A stretch of DNA of 64,000 nt from Lederbergia wuyishanensis (GCF_022900255.1 NZ_JALIRM010000002.1:309953-373952), one strand, 5' to 3'. Positions 25,601-35,025 are shown, counted from the stretch's first letter. Notes: generated by a model from the letters alone, not told the origin. Program-made: numbers and translations.

Positions 25601-25744
25601 TCTTTCAGCTCCTTTATAAGAAAACCGTAAGCGCTCGCAGATTGACATTTACATTGAAAAAAGAAAGATTAGTCAATGGTAAATTGCGCTTGTTTAAAAA
25701 GATAGACCATACATTCTTATCACTAAAAAAATGTATAAGCTACA

Positions 25745-26683
25745 TCATTTCTGATTGATGCGCCGTCTTAAATCAAAGCCTAAATCAATTATACCTAACA
25801 CCCGTACAATTGAAAGAACGAAAGGCATAAAAAATGTAAATATAACCGCTAATATTGGAATAGCAATAGACCATTTTTTTATATGGCAATAAAAAAAGAT
25901 AAACGATAATCCTTGTATAACCAGAAGTGTTTGTAATATTAATCCTGCATTGACTAATGCCATTTGCATATATGAATCGTTCTCGATTTTAAAAATAAGC
26001 GAGATTACTAAAACTAATAAATACAACCACAAAATGTTTTTCGGAAAAGTTAAGCGGCGAAACGGTTGAAACTTCGGTACTTCAACGCCTAACCTTTTTA
26101 TTATTGGAAAATTTACTGACATGATAATCAGTATACTAATAAAAGCCGTTCCTACCAATATTGCAGGCAGCATCGTTGTCATTAGATTGACCATATCATT
26201 TAATTGTTCTTGAAATTCTAGTGGAGGCGACATCCCCATCATATGTAGAGCTTCCGTGTACTGATTGATGGAAGTTTGAAACATATCTTTCATTTCATCC
26301 ATAAAATTAAAGCTAAAAAATGCTGCCGCGATAATAAAAAACAAAATGAAATTTGCAACAAAAACAATGCTAGAAGATATGAATATAATCTGTTTACTTT
26401 CTTTAACTCTAATCCCATACCCCATCATTAAACCCGTTGTTCCAAATAAAACGGCAATTGGCAATGCTAGATAAGTTCCAATAATAAACGATATCATCAT
26501 CGCACCTATAATGAAGGTGATGGAATGTTTCACTGAATATTTTGCGCTGTACAAAAGGAATGGCAAAATAAAAAACAAGTATACAACAATTGTTGAAACA
26601 GGAATAAAAATAGCTAATAGCAACATCATTGTATATAAAGCTAATAATAACGCTCCTTCTGTTAGCGTTCGTGTATTTTTCAC
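25745..26683 (-). CDS. yybS: YybS-family (DUF2232) membrane protein
   Basis: 312 residues with about eight hydrophobic segments; begins VKNTRTLTEGALLLALYTMM as in YybS proteins. GTG start behind AGAGGTGG; the twelve codons upstream are rejected. Conserved upstream of gdpP-rplI in Bacilli; distant resemblance to substrate-binding S components of ECF transporters is reported for this fold, but no substrate is known. Confidence 0.88.
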   Translation of the reverse strand: MKNTRTLTEGALLLALYTMMLLLAIFIPVSTIVVYLFFILPFLLYSAKYSVKHSITFIIGAMMISFIIGTYLALPIAVLFGTTGLMMGYGIRVKESKQIIFISSSIVFVANFILFFIIAAAFFSFNFMDEMKDMFQTSINQYTEALHMMGMSPPLEFQEQLNDMVNLMTTMLPAILVGTAFISILIIMSVNFPIIKRLGVEVPKFQPFRRLTFPKNILWLYLLVLVISLIFKIENDSYMQMALVNAGLILQTLLVIQGLSFIFFYCHIKKWSIAIPILAVIFTFFMPFVLSIVRVLGIIDLGFDLRRRINQK

Positions 26684-26789
26684 TCTTCCACCTCTTTTGT
26701 TCAACTTTTTCAAAGACATATTACTTCTATTTTAACGGTGAAATGTATATCGTTCAACTTTGCTGATATAACGATTTTAGCTGTTACTT

Positions 26790-26877
26790 AAAGAAAAAAG
26801 GCAGTCCAACTCCTGGTATTATGCTTCAATACAGAAAAACCTGTTTAAAAGTATAATACCAAGCCTTGGACAGCCTT
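26790..26877 (-). terminator. Long hairpin terminator of rpsF-ssb-rpsR
   Basis: Two arms of ~29 nt (26798-26826 and 26849-26877) pair with about six mismatches around a ~22-nt loop containing its own ACAG/CTGT. The minus strand continues TTTTTTCTTT. It lies 37 bp after rpsR. Confidence 0.75.
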
Positions 26878-26913
26878 TATTTCATTATGCCTTTGTTCGG
26901 CCTTTAATCGTTA

Positions 26914-27150
26914 TTATTCGCCTGAAACGAATGGAAGTAAAGCCATTTGACGAGAGCGTTTAATAGCTGCTGTCAATTTGCGTTGGTACTTCGCGCTTGT
27001 TCCAGTTACACGACGTGGAAGAATTTTTCCACGCTCAGAAATGAACTTTTTAAGCAAATCAACATCTTTATAATCGATGTGTGTAATTCCATTTGCTGTA
27101 AAAAAACACACTTTACGACGTTTGCGTCCGCCTCTGCGTGCACCTGCCAT
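26914..27150 (-). CDS. rpsR: 30S ribosomal protein S18
   Basis: 78 residues ([17 protein letters not shown] ... [20 protein letters not shown]), the standard S18 sequence. It binds S6 and the platform of 16S rRNA. AGGAGG precedes the ATG. It contains one cysteine (C15) only, so it is the zinc-free form. Last gene of the rpsF-ssb-rpsR operon. Confidence 0.97.
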   Translation of the reverse strand: MAGARRGGRKRRKVCFFTANGITHIDYKDVDLLKKFISERGKILPRRVTGTSAKYQRKLTAAIKRSRQMALLPFVSGE

Positions 27151-27171
27151 ATTAATAACCTCCTATCTTAA

Positions 27172-27678
27172 TTAGAATGGAAGATCGTCATCAGAAATGT
27201 CAATTGGTTGTCCATCATTCGAGAATGGATCTTCATTTGCTCGGGTAAAGTTTTGATTACTGCGCTGATTCTGGTTTTGGCCATAAGAACGGGATGAATC
27301 ATTAGGTTCTTCACCATATTGATTCCCGCCAAAGTCACTACGACCTTGTGAGGCAGTACCTCTAGGTTCAAGGAATTGAACAGATTCGGCTACTATTTCA
27401 GTTACGTATACACGCTTACCATCTTGTCCTTCGTAGTTGCGAGTCTGGATGCGCCCATCAACACCAGCTAAACTACCTTTTTTCAAGTAATTAGCCACAT
27501 TCTCCGCAGGTTTTCTCCAAATCACACAGTTAATAAAGTCGGCTTCCCGCTCCCCCTGTTGATTCGTAAAAGTACGGTTAACAGCCAATGTAAAAGTTGC
27601 GACTGGAACTCCATTGGGAGTATATCGCAAATCTGGATCTTTTGTTAATCGTCCTACTAATACAACTCGGTTCATCAT
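27172..27678 (-). CDS. ssb: Single-stranded DNA-binding protein
   Basis: 168 residues. OB-fold domain [20 protein letters not shown] ... ESVQFLEPR (1-~108), a Gln/Asn/Ser-rich linker and the acidic tip DISDDDLPF that recruits replication and repair proteins. Start at the first ATG of ATGATG, aligned with B. subtilis SsbA (MLNRVV) and 9 nt from AGAGG. A parS site lies in the gap to rpsF. Confidence 0.96.
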   Translation of the reverse strand: MMNRVVLVGRLTKDPDLRYTPNGVPVATFTLAVNRTFTNQQGEREADFINCVIWRKPAENVANYLKKGSLAGVDGRIQTRNYEGQDGKRVYVTEIVAESVQFLEPRGTASQGRSDFGGNQYGEEPNDSSRSYGQNQNQRSNQNFTRANEDPFSNDGQPIDISDDDLPF

Positions 27679-27714
27679 CAGAATCAACCTCTTCCCGTTT
27701 ACTTCTTTATAAAA

Positions 27715-27730
27715 TGTTTCACGTGGAACA
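27715..27730. promoter_or_regulatory. parS site
   Basis: TGTTTCACGTGGAACA, a perfect match (reverse complement TGTTCCACGTGAAACA) to the Bacillus parS consensus. It lies between rpsF and ssb and should load ParB. Confidence 0.9.
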
Positions 27731-27738
27731 ATTATTTA

Positions 27739-28026
27739 TTATCTTTCATCTTTAACAACGATATGACGGATGATATCGTCACTGATTTTAGCAAGACGAT
27801 CGAATTCCTGAACTGCTTCAGGCTTTGCATTCGTATGGATTAAACGGTAGAAACCGTCACGGAAATCCTCAATCTCGTATGCAAGACGTCGCTTACCCCA
27901 ATCTTTTGATTCGATGATCTCCGCACCTTGTGAAGTAAGGATGTTGTTGAAACGCTCAACTACAGCAGCTTTTGCTTCATCTTCAATATTTGGGCGGATA
28001 ATGTACATAATTTCGTACTTTCTCAT
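27739..28026 (-). CDS. rpsF: 30S ribosomal protein S6
   Basis: 95 residues ([20 protein letters not shown] ... [14 protein letters not shown]), standard S6, without the glutamate tail of E. coli. ATG behind AAGGAGGTGA. First gene of the operon with ssb and rpsR; S6 and S18 bind as a heterodimer. Confidence 0.97.
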   Translation of the reverse strand: MRKYEIMYIIRPNIEDEAKAAVVERFNNILTSQGAEIIESKDWGKRRLAYEIEDFRDGFYRLIHTNAKPEAVQEFDRLAKISDDIIRHIVVKDER

Positions 28027-28039
28027 CGTTCAGTCACCT

Positions 28040-28115
28040 CCTTATGGTCTATGCGGCCCTTCAAAAAGGGCAAGGAGCAATTTTCATTACTCACAATGTG
28101 TAAGTATAACATAAG
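28040..28115 (-). promoter_or_regulatory. rpsF leader with hairpin, possible S6:S18 regulatory site
   Basis: On the minus strand GCCCTTTTTGAAGGGC forms a hairpin followed by CGCATAGACC and the ribosome binding site. Leaders of rpsF operons in many bacteria bind the S6:S18 complex through a hairpin with an exposed CCG. The hairpin is seen; its regulatory role is inferred. Confidence 0.4.
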
Positions 28116-28161
28116 AAGCTTGATTGCGCAATGCCTTGAATGACTTTTTCGCCATAACGTA

Positions 28162-28191
28162 AAACCCGGCAAAGGGATATTCCTCGCCGGG
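28162..28191 (-). terminator. Terminator of the DUF378 gene
   Basis: AAACCCGGC and GCCGGGTTT pair around a 12-nt loop directly after the gene on the minus strand. Confidence 0.7.
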
Positions 28192-28197
28192 TTTCGT

Positions 28198-28542
28198 TTA
28201 TTTAAACTCTTCTTCCTCATCTTCACTTTCATAAGCATCTCTTGAAGGATTATATAATCGATCAAGATCTGGTTCTTCCGCAAACTCTGTTGCATATCTA
28301 CCATTCATTACTTCTTTATTACCTTCATCGCGCGAACCAACATCAGCTGTTTCAGAATTAAACAGTAACCCGAGACAGATGAGTCCGCTGATTCCAACTA
28401 GAGTGAAAATAAATCTCGATAAGCCAGAATCTGTTCCTCCAAATATGGAACCAACTAAATCGAATCGAAATAAACCAATTAAGCCCCAGTTTATTGCACC
28501 TATAATGACTAAGGCTAATGCAATTCGTCTTAATGTTTTCAA
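28198..28542 (-). CDS. DUF378 family small membrane protein
   Basis: 114 residues. The first ~65 (RRIALALVIIGAINWGLIGL, then a second helix) match DUF378, as in B. subtilis YuzA. An unusual ~45-residue acidic cytoplasmic tail (SEDEEEEFK end) follows. TTG start behind GGGGAG. Monocistronic, with its own terminator. Function of the family unknown. Confidence 0.82.
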   Translation of the reverse strand: MKTLRRIALALVIIGAINWGLIGLFRFDLVGSIFGGTDSGLSRFIFTLVGISGLICLGLLFNSETADVGSRDEGNKEVMNGRYATEFAEEPDLDRLYNPSRDAYESEDEEEEFK

Positions 28543-28732
28543 CGTAGGTACTCCCCTTTCATTAAAATCAAATCAAAAGCAAAATAATTGGCGCTAATGA
28601 TTCAGTACTATTATTTGAAGAAAGAGGAAAATTTATAACCTGAAAAAAAATCCACTGATTTTATTAGAATATATCGCTATTTAGGTCTGAAAATCTTCAA
28701 TGATTACATATTATTTACCAAGAACAAAAGAA

Positions 28733-28830
28733 CAAGGCGCGCTTTCGACGACAAGCAAATGTTCTGAGAAACAAAAATCTGCTTTTTGAATTTTAGCTAT
28801 TCAGGTTATGACCTCGAGCAGTGGCGCCTG
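28733..28830 (+). repeat. Dispersed ~100-bp repeat, copy B
   Basis: Shares with copy A the ends (AAGGCGC ... TGGCGCC) and the core TTTTAGCTATTCAGGTTAT, then GACCTCGAGC. It shares GCAAATNTTCTGAGA with copy C. Confidence 0.75.
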
Positions 28831-28840
28831 TTTTCCTAAG

Positions 28841-28869
28841 CAAAAAAAAAAGACACCCGCTTAGGTGCC
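28841..28869 (-). terminator. Terminator of ychF
   Basis: AGGCACC pairs with GGTGTCT around TAAGC... on the minus strand and is followed by about ten Ts; it abuts the stop codon. Confidence 0.8.
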
Positions 28870-29970
28870 TTAAACATTGAACCGAAAATGAATTACATCT
28901 CCATCTTTTACAATATACTCTTTTCCTTCAAGCCTAACTTTACCGGCTTCACGTGCTGCTGCCATAGAACCACCAGCTAGCAAATCGTCATATGAAACCG
29001 TTTCTGCACGGATAAATCCTTTTTCAAAGTCAGTATGAATGATTCCAGCACATTGTGGTGCTTTCATCCCTTTTTTAAATGTCCATGCACGAACTTCTTG
29101 GACACCGGCTGTAAAATAAGTCGCTAATCCAAGAAGATCATAAGTTGCACGAATTAACTGATCTAGTCCGGATTCTTCAATGCCTAGCTCTTCCAAAAAC
29201 ATTGCTTTTTCTTCATCATCCAATTCCGCAATTTCTTCCTCTATTTTTGCGCAAACGACGATTACTTGAGAATTTTCTGTTTCCGCATATTCGAGGACTC
29301 TTTGGACATTTTCATTGCCGGATGGATCTGCTATATCTTCATCTCCAACATTTGCTGCATATAGAACAGGTTTACTTGTTAACAAATGAAGACCTTTTAC
29401 GATTTTCATTTGCTCATCTGCAAATTCTATGGATCGTGCTGGTTTATCCGATTCAAATGTTTCCTTTAATTTCGCTAAAATTTCATATTCAAACATCGCA
29501 TCTTTATCTTTTTGTTTTGCCATTTTTTCTACGCGACCTATGCGTTTATCAACCGATTCTAGGTCAGCAAGGATAAGCTCAAGATTAATTGTTTCAATAT
29601 CATCGATTGGATCTACTTTTCCTGAAACATGTGTAATATCATTACTTGTAAAACAACGAACAACATGAACAATTGCATCTACCTGGCGAATATGGGATAA
29701 AAATTTATTTCCAAGTCCCTCACCTTTACTTGCCCCTTTTACAATCCCTGCAATATCTGTAAATTCGAATGCAGTAGGAACAGTCTTCTTAGGTTGTACA
29801 AGTTCTGTTAACTTTTGAAGTCGATGATCTGGTACTTCTACAATTCCAACATTTGGATCTATTGTACAAAACGGATAATTGGCAGCTTCTGCCCCCGCTT
29901 TCGTAATTGCATTAAATAATGTAGATTTCCCTACATTTGGCAAACCAACAATTCCTGCTGTAAGAGCCAT
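28870..29970 (-). CDS. ychF: Redox-responsive ATPase YchF (Obg-family)
   Basis: 366 residues beginning MALTAGIVGLPNVGKSTLFN (Walker A), with DIAGIVKGASKGEGLGN (G3) and a C-terminal TGS domain ending KDGDVIHFRFNV. The NVEE-type adenine-specificity region is in YAANVGDED. YchF binds ribosomes and hydrolyses ATP. Start placed at the ATG 14 nt from GAGGAG; three upstream codons are dropped by comparison with the family. Confidence 0.96.
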   Translation of the reverse strand: MALTAGIVGLPNVGKSTLFNAITKAGAEAANYPFCTIDPNVGIVEVPDHRLQKLTELVQPKKTVPTAFEFTDIAGIVKGASKGEGLGNKFLSHIRQVDAIVHVVRCFTSNDITHVSGKVDPIDDIETINLELILADLESVDKRIGRVEKMAKQKDKDAMFEYEILAKLKETFESDKPARSIEFADEQMKIVKGLHLLTSKPVLYAANVGDEDIADPSGNENVQRVLEYAETENSQVIVVCAKIEEEIAELDDEEKAMFLEELGIEESGLDQLIRATYDLLGLATYFTAGVQEVRAWTFKKGMKAPQCAGIIHTDFEKGFIRAETVSYDDLLAGGSMAAAREAGKVRLEGKEYIVKDGDVIHFRFNV

Positions 29971-30131
29971 TTTGGTCACTCCTCTTCCGGATTTTCCTAT
30001 GTTTATTCCCTGTTAATCCTTTCACAATTATAGTGATTATACCGAGAAAAAACAACTGAACCTCACATTTAATTATACAGATGTATAATTTTCAGACGAT
30101 TGTACATTAATAAACCAAAAAAGCATGATAA

Positions 30132-30329
30132 TCATTCTTCATGCTTTTCTAAAATTTTTTTGATTTTCCTAGCGAAATCCCTTCGTGGGAGCATAACACT
30201 GTGGCCGCAGCCCTCACATTTAATTCGAATATCCATTCCCATGCGAATAATCTTCCAACGGTTTGTCCCACATGGATGCTGTTTTTTCATTTCTACTATG
30301 TCATTTAGATTGAATTCTTTTTTTTCCAA
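30132..30329 (-). CDS. yyzM: DUF951 small protein (YyzM-like)
   Basis: 65 residues: FNLNDIVEMKKQHPCGTNRWKIIRMGMDIRIKCEGCGHSVMLPR. The family carries CG and CxxC positions that suggest metal binding. TTG start behind AGGAGG at 8 nt. Located upstream of ychF on the same strand, as in other Bacilli. Function unknown. Confidence 0.88.
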   Translation of the reverse strand: MEKKEFNLNDIVEMKKQHPCGTNRWKIIRMGMDIRIKCEGCGHSVMLPRRDFARKIKKILEKHEE

Positions 30330-30567
30330 GGCACATACCTCCTGAAGATTCCATCATATTCTCCACGATTCACTTTTTCTGATTATATTTTACCAATAAA
30401 ATGTTGTTTTTCATAGGCAGTTATTAGTTTTTGCAATTTCTTATGTATAGAAATGAAAATTCCTCCGTATAATGGGTAAAGAAAAGAAATGAAAAGGCAT
30501 ATATGGTTTTTGAAAAGTGTTAATCCTATTATAACTTGCTTTTATTACGGGGGAAAGGAGCGACAAG

Positions 30568-31188
30568 GTGAAATCACAACCGCTTTTTAATCCACTTGAC
30601 ATATTTGATGTTAATATTAAATATGATGATCCTACATCTATCAATAAAATTTCTAGCGGTATCATCGATCTTCTCCCCTTCAACTATAAAAGACCCATCA
30701 TCATCGTCTGTATCGGAACCGATCGATCTACTGGAGACTCTCTAGGCCCACTTGTTGGTACCTTCCTTGAAGAAGCAGGATTGGCTAATTTTCACGTATA
30801 CGGGACTTTAGAAGATCCTGTTCATGCGGTGAATTTAAATGATAAAATGGCGATGATAAGGCAAAAACATTTCAGACCATATATTATTGGTATTGACGCC
30901 TGCCTGGGAAGGTTAAAAAACATTGGGAATATCAAAGTTGGGGCTGGTCCGGTTAAACCTGGAGCTGGAGTAAAAAAGGAATTACCAGCTGTTGGAGACA
31001 TGCATATCACAGGAATTGTCAATGTGAGTGGTCATATGGAATTCTTTGTGTTACAAAATACCCGCCTTAATCTTGTAATGAAAATGGCAAAACAAATAGT
31101 AGCAGGCATTATGGAAGCCGATATGATCTATACAAATAAAGAAGCTAATCTTCAACTTGAATGGGATATAAATAAAGAGACAATATAA
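30568..31188 (+). CDS. yyaC: Sporulation-associated protein YyaC (DUF1256, germination-protease-like fold)
   Basis: 206 residues with IIIVCIGTDRSTGDSLGPLVG and IIGIDACLGRL, the YyaC signature; related to the spore protease Gpr. It is conserved in spore formers near parB. GTG start behind AAAGGAG. It points opposite to its neighbours. Sporulation-stage expression is known for the B. subtilis gene; the promoter here was not resolved. Confidence 0.9.
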   Translation: MKSQPLFNPLDIFDVNIKYDDPTSINKISSGIIDLLPFNYKRPIIIVCIGTDRSTGDSLGPLVGTFLEEAGLANFHVYGTLEDPVHAVNLNDKMAMIRQKHFRPYIIGIDACLGRLKNIGNIKVGAGPVKPGAGVKKELPAVGDMHITGIVNVSGHMEFFVLQNTRLNLVMKMAKQIVAGIMEADMIYTNKEANLQLEWDINKETI

Positions 31189-31222
31189 AAAGAAGCAATG
31201 GATTATTGCTTCTTTTTATTTT
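31187..31222. terminator. Bidirectional terminator between yyaC and the DUF554 gene
   Basis: AAAAAGAAGCAAT and ATTGCTTCTTTTT form a 13-bp stem with a 5-nt loop and A/T runs on both sides. Confidence 0.85.
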
Positions 31223-31934
31223 ATAGGTATTGTTTAAACAAAAAAATTCCTGTTACGATAACGGTAGCGACTAATATACCTGGTAATAAATTTGCAACTC
31301 TTATCTTAATCATACCAGATAAGTTTAATCCAATTGCAAAAATCATGATTCCCCCAGTGGCAGTTATTTCATTAATAAACATAACCATCAACTCTTCTGG
31401 AACAATCCGATCAATTTGCGTTGCAAATAAAGCAATTATACCTTGGTATAAAACTACCGGAACAAATGAAAGCATAACGCCAATTCCCAGCGTTGTCGTT
31501 AAAATCAATGCGGTAAATCCGTCGATAACTGCTTTTGTAAAAAGAACTTGATGGTCTCCCCTAATCCCGCTATCTAGCGCTCCTATGATTGCCATAGCCC
31601 CAATAACGAAAATGAGTGTCGCGGTTACAAATCCTTGAGATATATTTCCTTTATGTGAAGCACCCATCTTTTTTTCTAACCATAAACCTAATGAATTTAG
31701 TTTTTCCTCTAGCTGCCACCATTCTCCGAGTACCGCTCCAATGACTATACTCAATATGACAATTAAAAAATTCTCACTTTTAAATCCCATTTGTAGCCCT
31801 AACACCATGACAACCAAACTTATCCCTTGCATAACAGTTGATTTCATCTTTTCAGGAATTCTGCTTAAAAACTTTCCAATTAACGAACCAATAATTATAC
31901 AAAGTCCATTGACTAACGTCCCTAATAGCACCAT
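31221..31934 (-). CDS. DUF554 family membrane protein (YdfK/YqgA-like)
   Basis: 237 residues, about seven hydrophobic helices; starts MVLLGTLVNGLCIIIGSLIG, with GDHQVLFTKAVIDGFTALILTTTLG typical of DUF554. ATG behind AGGTGA. In this locus B. subtilis has other genes (yyaD, yyaE), so the neighbour is lineage-specific. Function unknown; suspected transporter. Confidence 0.85.
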   Translation of the reverse strand: MVLLGTLVNGLCIIIGSLIGKFLSRIPEKMKSTVMQGISLVVMVLGLQMGFKSENFLIVILSIVIGAVLGEWWQLEEKLNSLGLWLEKKMGASHKGNISQGFVTATLIFVIGAMAIIGALDSGIRGDHQVLFTKAVIDGFTALILTTTLGIGVMLSFVPVVLYQGIIALFATQIDRIVPEELMVMFINEITATGGIMIFAIGLNLSGMIKIRVANLLPGILVATVIVTGIFLFKQYL

Positions 31935-31960
31935 ATTTTCACCTGTGTATTAAAATTTCA

Positions 31961-31995
31961 AAAAAATAAGCGCCCTTTAAAGTAGATAAAGGGCA
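31961..31995 (-). terminator. Terminator of parAB
   Basis: GCCCTTTA and TAAAGGGC pair (8 bp) with a 7-nt loop; on the minus strand CGCTTATTTTTTTG follows. Confidence 0.8.
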
Positions 31996-32001
31996 CTACT
32001 T

Positions 32002-32850
32002 TTACTCTGATTCATCAAGAATCTCAAGAATTCTTTCTAAATCTTCTTGCGTTAAAAATTCTATTTCAATTTTACCTTTTTTCTTCGACTGCTTAATTGT
32101 AACGGTTGTTCCAAATTTTTCTCTTAAGGAAGTTTCTCTTTCCATAATAAATATATCTTTTTTAAGTTTTGGCTTTTTTGTTTCACGTGGAACATTTTCA
32201 TTAATTTGCTGAACTAAATTTTCTAACTGTCTAACGTTTAAGCCTTCTTTTACCGTGCGTTCAGCAACAGCTTCTATCTTTTCTTTTCGCTTAAGTCCTA
32301 AAAGTGTCCTTCCATGGCCCATAGATAGTTTTCCATCTGTTATGAGCTGTTGAATATTTTTAGGCAGTGTTAGTAGTCTAACATGATTGGCGATATGCGG
32401 TCTGCTTTTTCCAAGTCTCTTTGATAATTCTTCCTGTGTAATATGAAGTTTTTCCATCAAAGTATGGTAAGCAGTTGCCTCTTCAATTGGGGTCAAATCT
32501 TCGCGTTGCAGGTTTTCCAAAACGGCTAACTCCATCATTTGTTGATCGGTTAATTCACGAATGACAGCGGGTATTTTACCAAGCTTGGCCGCTTTTGAAG
32601 CCCGGAATCTGCGCTCCCCTACAACAATTTCATAACCTTTAATATTTTTTCGGACGATGATAGGTTGTAAAACACCGTGTTGAAGTATAGATTCTTTTAA
32701 TTCCTGAATAGCATCTTCAGAAAATACTCTCCGAGGTTGGTACGGATTTGGTTTTATTTCTTTTAAATCAATTTCGCGTACCGCTTCATCATTATTAACT
32801 TCCATATTTGCAAATAAAGCATTAATCCCCTTACCGAGACCTTTAGCCAT
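32002..32850 (-). CDS. parB: Chromosome-partitioning protein ParB (Spo0J)
   Basis: 282 residues. N-terminal MAKGLGKGINALF contacts ParA; the CTP-binding region has NPYQPRRVF and GERRFRA; the helix-turn-helix ITQEELSKRLGKSRPHIANHVRLL binds parS; a C-terminal dimer domain follows. ParB clamps slide on DNA and recruit SMC to the origin. ATG behind AAGGAAG, overlapping parA by 8 bp. A parS site is inside the gene, as in B. subtilis spo0J. Confidence 0.97.
   Translation of the reverse strand: MAKGLGKGINALFANMEVNNDEAVREIDLKEIKPNPYQPRRVFSEDAIQELKESILQHGVLQPIIVRKNIKGYEIVVGERRFRASKAAKLGKIPAVIRELTDQQMMELAVLENLQREDLTPIEEATAYHTLMEKLHITQEELSKRLGKSRPHIANHVRLLTLPKNIQQLITDGKLSMGHGRTLLGLKRKEKIEAVAERTVKEGLNVRQLENLVQQINENVPRETKKPKLKKDIFIMERETSLREKFGTTVTIKQSKKKGKIEIEFLTQEDLERILEILDESE
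32179..32194. promoter_or_regulatory. parS site inside parB
   Basis: TGTTTCACGTGGAACA, the same 16-bp perfect site as at 27715, embedded in the parB coding sequence. Confidence 0.92.
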
Positions 32851-33604
32851 TTCCAGCCACTTCCTTTGCAAGATCTAAATATACTTCAGCACCACGAGAT
32901 TTTGAATCATAAACGATAATCGGTTCTCCATGGCTCGGTGCCTCACTAAGTCGAATATTTCTTGGTATTATTGTTTGATACACTTTATTTTGGAAGTATT
33001 TTTTTACTTCCTGAATGACTTGAATGCCCAAGTTTGTTCTGGCATCCAGCATCGTTAACAAAACGCCTTCAATCATCAAATCGTGATTTAAATGTTTTTG
33101 GACTAATCGAACCGTATTTAACAATTGGCTTAATCCTTCAAGTGCGTAATATTCACATTGAACAGGTATTAATACTGAATCTGAAGCAGTCAATGCATTA
33201 ATCGTAAGTAAGCCAAGCGACGGTGGACAATCAATTAATATATAGTCAAAATCATCTTTTACTTGATCTAAGGCTCTTTTCAAACGAACTTCTCTCGAAA
33301 TTGTTGGAACTAATTCTATTTCTGCCCCAGCCAATTGTATCGTAGCAGGAACTGCAAACATGTTGTCTACACCTGTTTGCTTAATTACGTCCTTTATATC
33401 CACATCATCTACGAGCACATCGTAAATACATTGGTGGACATCTCCTTTATCAATCCCAGCGCCACTCGTAGCGTTTCCTTGGGGATCAATATCGATAAGC
33501 AATACTTTTTTCCCTATATATGCTAGACAAGCGCCTAAATTGACAGAGGTGGTCGTTTTCCCGACGCCCCCTTTTTGGTTGGCTATGGAAATAATCTTTC
33601 CCAA
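32843..33604 (-). CDS. parA: Chromosome-partitioning ATPase ParA (Soj)
   Basis: 253 residues, the exact length of B. subtilis Soj. Deviant Walker A KGGVGKTTT near the N-terminus, DIDPQGN, and DCPPSLGLL (Walker B). It acts with ParB in origin segregation and controls DnaA. TTG start (LGKIISIANQ) 6 nt after AGGTG; the GTG three codons upstream is rejected. Confidence 0.97.
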   Translation of the reverse strand: MGKIISIANQKGGVGKTTTSVNLGACLAYIGKKVLLIDIDPQGNATSGAGIDKGDVHQCIYDVLVDDVDIKDVIKQTGVDNMFAVPATIQLAGAEIELVPTISREVRLKRALDQVKDDFDYILIDCPPSLGLLTINALTASDSVLIPVQCEYYALEGLSQLLNTVRLVQKHLNHDLMIEGVLLTMLDARTNLGIQVIQEVKKYFQNKVYQTIIPRNIRLSEAPSHGEPIIVYDSKSRGAEVYLDLAKEVAGNG

Positions 33605-33859
33605 CGATGTCACCTACCTTAATATTTCTAAAATAGCAATCATGTATTCTATTTTATCAAATATTCGCCATGAATTACTCTTTAGAATAAAAAAATGTTT
33701 GTTAAATTTTAAAAAAAGTTGTCCATATCTCTATTGTTGCTCTTTTAATAGCAAATATCAAGATGAACAAGCTAAAAGTATTTTGATGAATTAAGAAAAA
33801 TAAAAGGGAATTCAAGCCTACTTAAAGAAATTTAAATTAAATAAGTAGGAGGAAGAAGA

Positions 33860-34846
33860 ATGGAAAAACTATTAAAGAACCCAATGGATCGATATATACC
33901 TAGTCAGTTGGAAGTTGAACAACTATGTGAACAGTATCGAGTCGGAAATTTAATTAGCATAGATGCAGCATTAGGCGGATTGTTTAATGTAAATCTGAAA
34001 ATATCCACTACTACTGGACAATATGTTATCCGAATCCATTCAGGACTAAGTCGCGAAGATCACCTTAACTCTGAAAAAATGATAATGGAGAAATTACAGA
34101 AACATGGAATTTCTCCTCTTATGCCATTACCTACTAAAGAAGGTTTTTATTTTTCAAAATTGCATCATCGTTTTGTTCAAATAACTCCATTCGTTCAAGG
34201 AATTCCATTCAAGTTCACAAAAGAACAAGCCTATCATTGTGGTGAATCACTTAAAAAATTTCATCAAGCATTAATGAATGAAGATGCTATTCCTACCCCT
34301 GTTTGGTCAAACTATCCTTCACAAAAAGGATTGGAAGAAGGATTGGAACTTTTAAGACATAGTCAAAAGGATTTACACAAAGAGGTTCACATAAAAGAAG
34401 TGGAACATCTTTACTTTAAAGTAATGCAACAATGGACACCGAATGAAAAATTCCTTAAAAAATCAATCATACATGGAGATTGGCATCCTTGGAATGTATT
34501 ATTTAATGAATATAATGAAATAGCATACATATTGGATTTTGATTTTATTCAAAAAGGTGAATGTCTTCATGATGTAGCATATTTCCTTTGGACTATAAAA
34601 AATGAAACAAATAAGGAAGAGCTAGGAAGGCATTTTATTAAAGGGTATGGACCATTATCGTTGATTGAAGCTGAACTTTTGCCCCTTGCCATAGCACGTG
34701 CAAGTTTATTCTTTTTATGCACTGCTTCTTTTGTGGCTGATCCTGTTTTAGAATTGCAAAAGCAACTGAGGGTGCAAAAACCTTATATTGAATGGTTACT
34801 ATCTGCTGATGGGAAAGCGAGTATAAAAAACTTATTGAGTTTTTAA
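33860..34846 (+). CDS. Aminoglycoside-phosphotransferase-like kinase (APH/CotS superfamily)
   Basis: 328 residues of the protein-kinase-like APH fold. ALGGLFNVNLKI is the nucleotide loop, YVIRIH holds the ATP-binding Arg/Lys position, IIHGDWHPWNVLF is the catalytic loop (Brenner HxDxxxxN) and ILDFDF the metal-binding motif. Substrates in this superfamily include antibiotics, choline, homoserine and spore-coat factors; this one is undetermined. ATG behind AGGAGGAAG. Inserted between parA and noc, which are adjacent in B. subtilis, and on the opposite strand. Confidence 0.82.
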   Translation: MEKLLKNPMDRYIPSQLEVEQLCEQYRVGNLISIDAALGGLFNVNLKISTTTGQYVIRIHSGLSREDHLNSEKMIMEKLQKHGISPLMPLPTKEGFYFSKLHHRFVQITPFVQGIPFKFTKEQAYHCGESLKKFHQALMNEDAIPTPVWSNYPSQKGLEEGLELLRHSQKDLHKEVHIKEVEHLYFKVMQQWTPNEKFLKKSIIHGDWHPWNVLFNEYNEIAYILDFDFIQKGECLHDVAYFLWTIKNETNKEELGRHFIKGYGPLSLIEAELLPLAIARASLFFLCTASFVADPVLELQKQLRVQKPYIEWLLSADGKASIKNLLSF

Positions 34847-34857
34847 GAATTTGATTA

Positions 34858-34893
34858 ATAAAAAAAATAGCTCAGTTATTGGGCTGAGCTATT
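34858..34893 (-). terminator. Terminator of noc
   Basis: AATAGCTCAG and CTGAGCTATT form a 10-bp stem with an 8-nt loop, followed by eight Ts on the minus strand. It also lies just after the convergent kinase gene. Confidence 0.8.
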
Positions 34894-35025
34894 GCTGATT
34901 GTTGAAAAAAGCTTTCTTCATTACTTGCCTTTCTGCCGTTTCAATAACGAGTAAATAAGACTTCCCCTCTTAAAAGACAAACGTTTTCAGCTAGCAATGA
35001 ATGTAATACAATTTTCGACAATTAT

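Larger units (their letters stand above)
28543..28869. other. Intergenic stretch between DUF378 gene and ychF
   Basis: Contains repeat copy B (28733-28830) and the ychF terminator (28841-28869). No gene seen. Confidence 0.6.
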
